Assembly: GCA_002794105.1 (NCBI GenBank)
Contig: PHFL01000026.1
Coordinates: 32,478-96,477 of the forward strand
Source: Candidatus Thermochlorobacter aerophilus
GTDB lineage: Bacteria > Bacteroidota > Chlorobiia > Chlorobiales > Thermochlorobacteraceae
DNA: 64,000 bases
Direction: 5' to 3'
In this document: one piece after another, positions 48,109 through 55,938 of the stretch
Layout of the letters: each line of letters starts with the position of its first letter
Position numbering within the stretch: the stretch's first letter is position 1
Notes under the pieces: generated by a model
The model's input: the letters and a program-made list of their open reading frames with translations, nothing else
The model's database searches: none
What the model was told of the DNA's origin: nothing
Program-made: the position numbers and the translations under genes

Positions 48109-48334
48109 AGTAAGTGCCATTTGTGTTAGATGCATTCATGGCGTGGAGCAATTCTCTCACTTGCCATATCGCAAGCAGTCCAAACAGCACGCCAGATGCG
48201 CCTTGCAAAAGAAAATATCCGCTCTGTTCTACACGGTTCAGGTCAGCAATCATCAGAGCAAAACTTGCCCCTGAAAAGAAAGCTGAGAAAAATAGTAGCC
48301 ACACCGCACCTTTTGATGACTTTGAAACTATCAT
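48095..48334 (-). CDS. Small membrane protein in the mcr operon
   Basis: A 79-residue protein with two hydrophobic helices (GAVWLLFFSAFFSGASFALM and QGASGVLFGLLAIWQV) and polar ends. I do not recognise it. It begins 2 bp after the mcr stop and overlaps the DinB gene by 14 bp, so all three are translated from one message. Its role with mcr is unknown. Confidence 0.65.
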
Positions 48335-48336
48335 TG

Positions 48337-51300
48337 TCAGACGGTAATAGCATTACCACGATAAATTCTTGAGCGATAGCGTGATTCTTCAGGTGTCGGC
48401 AATGGTGCAGTGGTCAGCAAGCATGCCGTTACGAAGCGCTCGAGTTCTTCTTCAATTTCACTTTCGGTGCGCGGCTTTTCCGACTTGGCTCGGCGCGTCA
48501 AATCCACTTGATTGACTGCTGCATGATGAATGAGTCGTTCATTTTCTACGCCAAGTGTTGCCGTCAGGCTGTGCAGCGTGGTTTTGATGAAATTTGCTAG
48601 TGCAAACTCCTCATCTGTTGAGCGCTGCGAGGTCTTTGGTGTAACCAGCACGATTTGCATCTCGCCCAAGAGTGAGCATTTGCGTGCAATGCGGAAGTGG
48701 AAGGTTAGGTTATTTTCAATGAGTTCTTCAAAATCCCTTTCGTTGAAGACATTTTCCCAATTGCCTGATTTATCTGCCACTAAGGGCTTGATGGGAATTG
48801 GCTCAAAGGGCATGGACACTACTGCATGCGGTCTGCCAAAGTCTGCCACAGCCTTATCAATTGCATCTTCGAGTTGCATGCCGATGGCGCGTACATGCAG
48901 TCGCCCTGTTTTCTCCCATTCTGGGAAGCGCAAACGAAATTGCTCAGCAATATAGGTGCTCTTTGTCAGCAGAACGACTTGCTTGACTTTATACTCGCCA
49001 ATGTATGCTCGCGTTAGGCGTGCGGCTTCTTCAAAGAGATATTCACTGAAAATGTAAATGGTTTTGCCCTCAAATTGTGCCAGTCGTTCTTGCTTGGGTT
49101 TGCCGAAGAGTTCGCCTTCTGTGACCGTGCGGTCAAATCGCAACCCGCCTGATGGATGGAAGGTCTCGCCGGAGACTCCACCAGCGGCAAGGTAATGCAC
49201 TGTGGCTAATGCAATATCTTCTTCGGTTGGCATGCGTTTCAAATAGAGCATGCTCAAGATGCCATCGTGAATCTTCTTTGCTTCGCGCAAAAGAAACTCG
49301 CGGCTGAAAAACTCTTCGGTTGGCAGTGGCAGGTCGCGTAGGAATTTTGCCCCAAGTTCAGGGTCTGTAAGGTAGCAGCCAACTTTGAGGCGCTCAATGA
49401 ACTTTTCTGCAATGCCTTTATCCATCAGGTGCGTGTAGGATGCGCTGTGACTATCAGCAGTGTTTCGGATGTGATGAGCCATCATTTGCAGGCGCTGATG
49501 AACGGTCGCTCCGTCTAAAAGTTCGTCGACACTATTGTGCTGCATTGATGCAAGCAGGTCTTCGATTTTTGCGCCGTCATTCAGAGCTTGAATTGTGGCA
49601 GCATAGAGGTCGTTGATGCGCTTGGTGGCTAAAATGAGTCGGCTACGCCGCTCGAAGAGTCCCGGCTGATTGCCTTCACCTGCTAAGCGTCTGCCCTCAA
49701 CAGGTCCCGGTGCAATGGCATTGATGACCAGTTCAGGTCCTAAGAATTTTGCAAAACTCTCTGCCAGTGCGCGCTGTCCTGCTTTGCTTGCGGCGTAGTC
49801 GGCGCGATTGGGATAAGGTACAGCAACATACTTTTCACCACCAAAGTATGAACTGACATTCAGGATGTAGCCATAGCCTTGGCGTTTCATCAGGGGCAGG
49901 ACCTTGCGCATGAGTGAAAAGTTGCTGATGAGATTAGCTTTTAGTGTGTGCCGCCAATCCTTGAGCGACATATCGACGACCATCGTTTCTGCCCCTGCAA
50001 TGCCTGCATTGTTGATGAGGTAATCAATTCGTCCGAATTTTCGCACTGTAAATTCCACCAGTCTGTTCAGTGCATTTTCGTCGGCGACATCAACATTAGG
50101 CAGAATTGCCACGCGTTCTTCAGGTGAGGAATAGCCAATGCGCGTGATTTCTTCCACGATTTGTTTGCGTTTGGCTTCTAATTCAGCTTCTCGCCGTGCT
50201 GCCAGTACCACACGTGCACCAGCCAGTGCCAGCATTCGTCCAATTTCACCGCCGATGCCCTGAGACCCGCCCGTGATGACAGCCACTTTGCCCAAGTGCA
50301 TACCGTAGAGCGAATCTACCAACCCAGATTGTGCTGGTTGCTCAACATATGCTGGCAGGTAGAGATTGATTTCTTCCAACTTCTTTGCTGTGTTAAGCAG
50401 CTCCAGCGCAAAGCCAGCAGTGAGATTGAAGTTGTTTTCTTCCTTTTGCGTAAAGCGCAGCAACTGATGCGCCACAATTTCGAACTTTTGTTTGCCCTGT
50501 GCTTTCAGTGTTGCCGCCTCGTCGCGCCAGATGCGAATAAGCTCCTCATTTGCCGCTCGCAGGATGTCGTGATAGACCGACCGCCCGTATGCAGGCGATG
50601 AGATGAAGACCACTCGCGGCGCTTCACGCAGTTTATCTTGCTCCTCGACAAAAAACTTCGCCAAAGATGAGGCAACTGCCAAAGTGCCCACAATTTCTTG
50701 GTCTAAGAACTTCTGTGCCAGTTCGTCGCTTGTATCAAGCAAGTAGGCATTCTGAAAGTTTTTCTCGCAGCGCGGTAAGACAATCACATTGTCAATAGGC
50801 GCATCACCGAGCAGTGCAGTAAAGAAGGCGTGTCGACTTTCTGCATCTAATGCATCGAAGTGCCGAATATCCAACTGCGGATACTCTGACTTTGCGCGTT
50901 CGTAATAGACTGGGTGTTGAAATACCAAAATCACGCCAGACTTTGCTTCCAGGAAGCGCTTGGCATAGCCGACCGCATCATCAATTTGGTCACCGGCAAT
51001 GATGAGCACTTTCTTGCCCGTGCCGTCTGAAATGCGCAGGCGCGGACGACTTGTCAGTGTGGTGCGACTTTCTTCAGCAACTTGCATACCGTTCGTTACT
51101 TCAAACGCATGTCCTGCAAAGGCTTTCGATTCATCACTTGCCAAAAAGAGAATTGTATTTGCCACATCTTCAGCTTTCGGGAAAATTTTTGTCATCCCCC
51201 TCTCACTCTCGCGCTGCAAAATCATCTTGTCAAAGAAATGCTCTTGTGTTGCGCCTTCCTTCTGCGACTTGAGCTTATCCATGGCACTGAAGACGATGCG

Positions 51301-52002
51301 AATCCTATCTGTATCAATCGGACCGGGATAGACTATGTTGAGCCGAATGCCTTTTTGCGATAAGCCAAGTTCTCTTGCCATGTGCTTTGTTAGGGCATTG
51401 AGTGCCGACTTTGGCACGCTATATGCCGCTCGCCCGAAATACTCTGTGCGCGAGAAAATTGTGGAGACATTGATGACACTTGCACCTACAGATAGCACAT
51501 CAAATGCAGCACGTGTCATCAGCCAAGTAATGCCTAAGATGTTACCAACTGCATCAAACACCGTTTCAGTATCGGCAAACCCTTGTTGCCGTAGGGCTTC
51601 CAGTTCAGCTTGTGTAAAAGGTAGATTTGCCAGTGTTTGTTTCGGACCTGCTGTACCTGCATTATTGACCAGCACATCAATCCTGCCAAATTCACGCTTG
51701 ACTTGCTGCATGGCTTCATGCACCTCGCTCGGGTTTGCCGCATTGAACGCCAAAAGATAGAGGGACCTAGAACGCCCATTCTTCTCAGCTCCGAAGAGTT
51801 TATTCTTGAGGTTCTGTAGCTTCTCCCGATTACGACCTGTGATAATGCAGATTGCACCTTCCTCCAAAAATCTCTTGGTAATGATTTCACCAATGTTGCC
51901 TGCACCACCTGTAATCAGACAAATTTTCTCGGACAGTCTGCCACGCGATGATATTTCACTAGTGGGCTGTATAGCTTCGGATTGTCTCTCTTCTACTGGC
52001 AT
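48337..52002 (-). CDS. mcr: Bifunctional malonyl-CoA reductase (Chloroflexus type)
   Basis: A 1221-residue fusion of two short-chain-dehydrogenase units, close to the 1219 residues I remember for the Chloroflexus aurantiacus enzyme, whose N- and C-terminal ends (TGGAGNIG, then RxGxAITV at the very end) this resembles. The first unit has the NADPH site TGGAGNIG (31-38), NNAG (113-116) and the catalytic pair Tyr194/Lys198 (YSVPK). The second has TGGSQGIG (577-584), NNAG and Tyr736/Lys740 (YAASK). In Chloroflexus the C-terminal half reduces malonyl-CoA to malonate semialdehyde and the N-terminal half reduces that to 3-hydroxypropionate, using NADPH. The open frame extends to 52089, but the AAGGAG at 52011-52016 sets the start at 52002 (MPVEERQ). 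The first gene of an operon with a membrane protein and DinB. Confidence 0.95.
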   Translation of the reverse strand: MPVEERQSEAIQPTSEISSRGRLSEKICLITGGAGNIGEIITKRFLEEGAICIITGRNREKLQNLKNKLFGAEKNGRSRSLYLLAFNAANPSEVHEAMQQVKREFGRIDVLVNNAGTAGPKQTLANLPFTQAELEALRQQGFADTETVFDAVGNILGITWLMTRAAFDVLSVGASVINVSTIFSRTEYFGRAAYSVPKSALNALTKHMARELGLSQKGIRLNIVYPGPIDTDRIRIVFSAMDKLKSQKEGATQEHFFDKMILQRESERGMTKIFPKAEDVANTILFLASDESKAFAGHAFEVTNGMQVAEESRTTLTSRPRLRISDGTGKKVLIIAGDQIDDAVGYAKRFLEAKSGVILVFQHPVYYERAKSEYPQLDIRHFDALDAESRHAFFTALLGDAPIDNVIVLPRCEKNFQNAYLLDTSDELAQKFLDQEIVGTLAVASSLAKFFVEEQDKLREAPRVVFISSPAYGRSVYHDILRAANEELIRIWRDEAATLKAQGKQKFEIVAHQLLRFTQKEENNFNLTAGFALELLNTAKKLEEINLYLPAYVEQPAQSGLVDSLYGMHLGKVAVITGGSQGIGGEIGRMLALAGARVVLAARREAELEAKRKQIVEEITRIGYSSPEERVAILPNVDVADENALNRLVEFTVRKFGRIDYLINNAGIAGAETMVVDMSLKDWRHTLKANLISNFSLMRKVLPLMKRQGYGYILNVSSYFGGEKYVAVPYPNRADYAASKAGQRALAESFAKFLGPELVINAIAPGPVEGRRLAGEGNQPGLFERRSRLILATKRINDLYAATIQALNDGAKIEDLLASMQHNSVDELLDGATVHQRLQMMAHHIRNTADSHSASYTHLMDKGIAEKFIERLKVGCYLTDPELGAKFLRDLPLPTEEFFSREFLLREAKKIHDGILSMLYLKRMPTEEDIALATVHYLAAGGVSGETFHPSGGLRFDRTVTEGELFGKPKQERLAQFEGKTIYIFSEYLFEEAARLTRAYIGEYKVKQVVLLTKSTYIAEQFRLRFPEWEKTGRLHVRAIGMQLEDAIDKAVADFGRPHAVVSMPFEPIPIKPLVADKSGNWENVFNERDFEELIENNLTFHFRIARKCSLLGEMQIVLVTPKTSQRSTDEEFALANFIKTTLHSLTATLGVENERLIHHAAVNQVDLTRRAKSEKPRTESEIEEELERFVTACLLTTAPLPTPEESRYRSRIYRGNAITV

Positions 52003-52010
52003 AGACATTT

Positions 52011-52016
52011 CTCCTT
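52011..52016 (-). promoter_or_regulatory. Ribosome binding site of mcr
   Basis: AAGGAG (minus strand, 52016 down to 52011) lies 8 bases before the ATG at 52002. This is the best Shine-Dalgarno match near the N-terminus and argues against the in-frame starts at 52008, 52026 and 52089. The resulting 1221-residue length agrees with that of the known enzyme. Confidence 0.75.
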
Positions 52017-52155
52017 GCGTTGGCATGGTTTGTTTTGGACACCTACTAGTTTCAAAGTTAGAAAGAATCATCAACGAATAAAAATCCATTCATGCAAATC
52101 CAAACCCTCTACTTTGCAAAATGCTGTTGGCATAGGCTACATGCACAATAGTTGA

Positions 52156-52235
52156 GGACCATCGGGCAAAATTGGTAGCACGACTGCCGCAGAGGCAGTG
52201 TGTTCCGCTATGGTATCTCGGGTGGTAGGTCTTTT
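52156..52235 (+). other. tRNA-like or hairpin remnant upstream of tRNA-Pro (uncertain)
   Basis: The 246 bp between the mcr start and tRNA-Pro contain no gene. They contain a piece reading AATTGGTAGCACGACTGCC then GCAGAGGCAGT, like a D-loop and an anticodon arm (perfect ACTGC/GCAGT stem, 7-base loop), but position 33 is G instead of U and there is no T arm. It is either a decayed tRNA or a chance hairpin in the mcr leader. Confidence 0.3.
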
Positions 52236-52248
52236 CAGGAAGGGCTTG

Positions 52249-52322
52249 TCGGCGTGACAGGATTTGAACCTGCGACCCCCACTACCCCAAAGTGGTGCGC
52301 TACCGGGCTGCGCTACACGCCG
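52249..52322 (-). tRNA. tRNA-Pro(GGG)
   Basis: A 74-nt cloverleaf on the minus strand. The acceptor arm CGGCGTG pairs with CACGCCG; D arm GCGC...GCGC; the anticodon arm CCACT/AGTGG with loop TTGGGGT gives anticodon GGG (reads CCC and CCU); T arm GCAGG/CCTGT with TTCAAAT. CCA is not encoded. It lies 246 bp upstream of mcr on the same strand. Confidence 0.95.
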
Positions 52323-52396
52323 TTTTACTGCTTAAAAATCAAGCCACAAAGATACAACTTTACTCTGAAAAAATGCTAAAGATGCTTCTACGAAGT

Positions 52397-52750
52397 TCAC
52401 TTTGCTTGCAGCAGCTGCAACTGTGGATAGCGTGTCTCATCTAAGGTCAACTGTAAGCGTAGGAGTGCCGATGCGTAGGTTTTTCCTTGAGCATCGAGCC
52501 TGAGTGATTTAGTACCGCCGCCACCTAAAGCCTCATGCAAAAGAAAGTTTAGTGCGCCGATGTTGGGCAGTTCGTAGCGCTCGACTTTGCCTTTGACCAT
52601 TGAACCGAAATGTGCCTTGACAATTTCTGGTGTCAGTTCATTTTTAAGAATTTCATAGAATTCTGCTCGGCGAGCGATAACACCGATGTTGACTGTATCA
52701 CCCTTGTCGCCACTGCGACCATGCGCCAGCTTGAACAGCATGACTTTCAT
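52397..52750 (-). CDS. Free-standing AtuA C-terminal-like domain protein
   Basis: A 117-residue protein with the short C-terminal domain of the AtuA/DUF1446 family: LAHGRSGDKGDTVNIGVIAR, then a glycine-rich end LHEALGGGGTKSLRLDAQGKTYASALL. In most bacteria this is fused to a 450-residue N-terminal part that takes part in acyclic-terpene (citronellol/geraniol) or leucine catabolism; some organisms carry it as a separate subunit. The large part is not adjacent. It starts 21 bp after the rseP stop, so it belongs to the dxr-rseP transcript. Function unknown here. Confidence 0.75.
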   Translation of the reverse strand: MKVMLFKLAHGRSGDKGDTVNIGVIARRAEFYEILKNELTPEIVKAHFGSMVKGKVERYELPNIGALNFLLHEALGGGGTKSLRLDAQGKTYASALLRLQLTLDETRYPQLQLLQAK

Positions 52751-52771
52751 TTTTCGGCTCTATGCGGGAGC

Positions 52772-54091
52772 TTACGGGTTGATGATATCATTGACGAAAA
52801 TGAATGCCATGAGCACCAGCAGCGCCGTAAATCCTACTTGTTGGATTGCCATTTTGGTCTTGACTGGCAATTCCCTGCCCATGATGCCTTCGATGCTGTT
52901 CACTACAAATTGTCCGCCATCGAGCGCAGGGATGGGTAGAATGTTGATAAACGCTAGCGAGATTGATAGAATCGCCAAGAACCACAGAAAACTGCGTAAA
53001 CCTTGTTCAGCAGTCTGTCCAGCCAGTTTGGCAATTTTAATCGGTCCGCCCAGAGACTTACGCACATCTTCTTGACCTGTAAAGAGCTTGCCGAATCCTT
53101 TTACGGTCATGACGGTCATCTTAACAGTTTGCGACAATCCTGCCGCAATTCCTTCGAAGAAGCCGAGCTTAAGATACTCGCGCTCCATTGATGCCACGCT
53201 GATACCGATTTTTCCACTTGCATTTGGGGTAACTGTCGCCATTTTTATTTCGCCTTGCGGGGTCTGCCATTCCAGAAGAATTTCTTTATTTGCATTCTCT
53301 CCTACAATGCGCACCAAATCGGACCAATCGTTGATGGCTACACCTGCCACGCGCAAGATTTTGTCGCCTTTCTTCAAACCCGTTCGTTCTGCAGGATAGC
53401 CACTAATCAGTTCCCCTACAATAGGCGGTGTCAGCGGTCGCAGTCCCTCGCCTTTAGTATCATTGATGCGCGTCATGATATTTGGCGGTGCATTGAGCGT
53501 GACAAGCTCCTGTCCGCGCCTGACTGTGTAGGTCAGTGTGCTATTTGTAAATAGTTCAGGGTCTAAGGCTTCCTCCCAATACTTGACCGGCTTGCCATTC
53601 ACTTCCACAATCACATCTCCAGTCTGAAAGCCCATCTCCTTGAAGACCGATTCGCTATTTTCATCAATCATCACACCGCTTGAGATGGGAGTTTTGACTT
53701 CACCATAGCTTAGTGCAATGATGATGAAGATTACTGCTGCCAGCACCATGTTCATGATAACACCAGCGGAAATCACAATCAGACGTTGCCATGCTGGCTT
53801 AGAGCGAAATTCCCATGGCTGTGCTGGTCTCGTTGCAAACCCTGTATCCATGCTTTCATCTACCATGCCTGCAATTTTTACATAACCCCCTAACGGAATA
53901 GCCCCAATCCCATATTCTGTTTCGCCGCGCTGCACACTCCACAGCTTGAGGTTCCAAAAGTCAAAGCCGATGAAAAACCGCTCGACCCGCATGCCGAACA
54001 ATTTTGCCGCCGCAAAGTGTCCAAACTCATGCACCGTGACCAGAATGAAAATCGCCACGATGAAGTAAAATACCGTGCTCAGAAGTTCCAT
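52772..54091 (-). CDS. rseP: Site-2 intramembrane metalloprotease RseP
   Basis: A 439-residue membrane protease. The zinc site HEFGH is in the first helix (TVHEFGHFAAAKLFG, near residue 21-26), and the third zinc ligand is in NILPIPALDGGQF near residue 385. PDZ regions lie between (about 120-310, with EMGFQTGDVIVEVNG and AERTGLKKGDKIL). RseP releases membrane-bound anti-sigma factors after a first cleavage. It is 117 bp downstream of the helical protein gene and 21 bp upstream of the AtuA-like gene. dxr-rseP adjacency is common in bacteria. Confidence 0.95.
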   Translation of the reverse strand: MELLSTVFYFIVAIFILVTVHEFGHFAAAKLFGMRVERFFIGFDFWNLKLWSVQRGETEYGIGAIPLGGYVKIAGMVDESMDTGFATRPAQPWEFRSKPAWQRLIVISAGVIMNMVLAAVIFIIIALSYGEVKTPISSGVMIDENSESVFKEMGFQTGDVIVEVNGKPVKYWEEALDPELFTNSTLTYTVRRGQELVTLNAPPNIMTRINDTKGEGLRPLTPPIVGELISGYPAERTGLKKGDKILRVAGVAINDWSDLVRIVGENANKEILLEWQTPQGEIKMATVTPNASGKIGISVASMEREYLKLGFFEGIAAGLSQTVKMTVMTVKGFGKLFTGQEDVRKSLGGPIKIAKLAGQTAEQGLRSFLWFLAILSISLAFINILPIPALDGGQFVVNSIEGIMGRELPVKTKMAIQQVGFTALLVLMAFIFVNDIINP

Positions 54092-54208
54092 AGCCCTTTG
54101 ATGAGAAAAATTATCGAGAGATGACTTACGCTTCTTTAATGCTTCTTAAAATTGCACTTGTTAAACAGCATTCGCTGGTTTGGCAGATGCTCCAAAGTTT
54201 TTCTTACA

Positions 54209-54628
54209 CTATGTGCTTTGCTTTGTTGCACTGCCGTCGCTAAGCGATTTGGTGATAGTCTCTGCCGCTTTGCCGAGACTTTCCCCCAGCTTTGCTGTAG
54301 TTTCGCTCAAGCCAGCCGTCGACTTGTTCAAAGTTTCTGCTAAAGCTGTTACTGTCTTTGAAATGCTTTCTGTGGCTTTGCCAGAACCTGTTGCCACGTC
54401 TGCAGACACGTTAGCAACCGTTTCGCCAAGGCTTAGGATGATTTTGCTTAGGCTCTCTGCGGTTTTAGCAATTAGCTCAACGGAGCTATTGACCAATTTT
54501 TCCACATCGACTTGCTGCGTCAGTTGCACTGCAGTATTGGCTGTCTCCGAGATAGCTTTGGAAACGCCAGCCAGCGTTGCTGTTACGGCATCCACAGATG
54601 GTTGATTTGATGATGTTTCCTCAGGCAT
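54209..54628 (-). CDS. Repetitive amphipathic-helix protein, unknown function
   Basis: A 139-residue protein rich in Ala, Ser, Thr, Lys and Glu, with no Cys, Trp, Tyr or Phe. It has a semi-regular pattern of hydrophobic residues spaced 3-4 apart (for example SKTVTALAETLNKST and TTAKLGESLGKAAETI), so it should form long amphipathic helices like apolipoprotein or LEA proteins. No signal peptide. It sits between dxr (51 bp) and rseP (117 bp). The idea that it is a chlorosome-envelope-like protein is speculative: the helix character is similar but no clear CsmB/CsmF match is seen. Confidence 0.65.
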   Translation of the reverse strand: MPEETSSNQPSVDAVTATLAGVSKAISETANTAVQLTQQVDVEKLVNSSVELIAKTAESLSKIILSLGETVANVSADVATGSGKATESISKTVTALAETLNKSTAGLSETTAKLGESLGKAAETITKSLSDGSATKQST

Positions 54629-54679
54629 AGCTTATGTTCTTTAATGTTGCAAGTCAGCTTCAATATACATTGATGCGTT

Positions 54680-55849
54680 TTAGAGTGCAAAGTCGTAAAT
54701 GCCAGCGCGTTCGCAGGTTTTTCGGCGCGTTTCACGGTCAATTTCAATGAGCTCATCTAAGCTCACGCTTTGTCCATTTTGATGTGCATTTAGAGCTTCT
54801 TCAATAAGTTCAGGAATTTTCACGAATGGAATTTTTCTGTCGAGAAATAGCGCTACAGCCGCTTCATTAGCGGCATTGAGCACAGTCGGATACGATGAAC
54901 CTTGTTCAATAGCTTGATAGGCTAATGCCAAGCAGCGAAACTTCTCTTTGTCTGGTGGCTCAAAGTCTAGGCGCGATAGGGTTGTCCAATTGATGCGCGG
55001 GTAATCTGCATGGAAGCGGTCTGGGTATGTTAGGGCATACTGAATAGGAATACGCATGTCGGGCGTGCCAAGCTGCGCTTTGATGCTCCCATCAGCAAAT
55101 TCTACCATAGAATGCACGATAGATTGTGGATGCACGACCACTTCAATTTTGTCGAGCGCTACCCCAAAGAGCCATTTTGCTTCAATAACTTCCAAGCCTT
55201 TGTTCATGAGCGTTGCCGAGTCGATTGTAATTTTGCGTCCCATCTTCCAGTTCGGATGCTTGAGCGCTTGCTCTGGCGTAATGTGCTGAAAGGCTTCTTT
55301 GGGCAATGTTCTAAACGGTCCGCCAGATGCTGTCAGAATAATTTTGCTAATGCTTTCCGCTGGCTCACCAACTAAGCACTGGAAAATGGCAGAGTGTTCG
55401 CTATCTATCGGCAATAGTGCACATCCTTTTTCTTTAGCCAGTTTGGTAATGATTTCACCAGCTACCACCAAGGTTTCCTTGTTAGCCAAACCGATATTTT
55501 TTCCAGCTTTGAGTGCCTCAATAGTTGGCTTCAGACCTGCAAAACCAACCAAAGCCCCGACAACAAAGTCACTGTCACTGCGGCGGGCAATTTCGCATAA
55601 AGCATCTTCACCTGCCAAGACTTCAATACCCTCTCCAGCTAGTCTTTCACGCAGTGTTTTCTCATGCTCCACAGTACTAATTGCCACGGCTTTTGGACGA
55701 TACTGCAACGCCTGCTCAATCAGCAACTCCACATTGCTATTAGCTGTCAGGTATTGCACAGAAAATTTGTCTGGGAAGCGCGCCACCACATCCAGTGTGT
55801 TTCGCCCAATAGAACCCGTTGAGCCAAAAATGGTAATTCTTTTCATCAT
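54680..55849 (-). CDS. dxr: 1-Deoxy-D-xylulose-5-phosphate reductoisomerase
   Basis: A 389-residue enzyme of the methylerythritol phosphate isoprenoid pathway that converts DXP to MEP with NADPH. The NADPH motif is GSTGSIGRNTLD. The metal and substrate region is PIDSEHSAIFQCL (with ASGGPFR following), and SATLMNKGLEVIEA is the third family block. The length is typical. The next genes are the helical protein and rseP. Confidence 0.97.
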   Translation of the reverse strand: MMKRITIFGSTGSIGRNTLDVVARFPDKFSVQYLTANSNVELLIEQALQYRPKAVAISTVEHEKTLRERLAGEGIEVLAGEDALCEIARRSDSDFVVGALVGFAGLKPTIEALKAGKNIGLANKETLVVAGEIITKLAKEKGCALLPIDSEHSAIFQCLVGEPAESISKIILTASGGPFRTLPKEAFQHITPEQALKHPNWKMGRKITIDSATLMNKGLEVIEAKWLFGVALDKIEVVVHPQSIVHSMVEFADGSIKAQLGTPDMRIPIQYALTYPDRFHADYPRINWTTLSRLDFEPPDKEKFRCLALAYQAIEQGSSYPTVLNAANEAAVALFLDRKIPFVKIPELIEEALNAHQNGQSVSLDELIEIDRETRRKTCERAGIYDFAL

Positions 55850-55938
55850 GCGTTAATCAAATGAGCTTATCTTAGCAAATAACTTCTCTTTCTGTGTTAG
55901 ATGTTCCGTGTTAAACCTGCACATTGCGCCTTACCGTT

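Noticed and set aside
52156..52235. Possible tRNA gene between mcr and tRNA-Pro
   Set aside because: Only a D-loop-like and anticodon-arm-like part is present, U33 is missing and there is no T arm, so it is not called as a tRNA.
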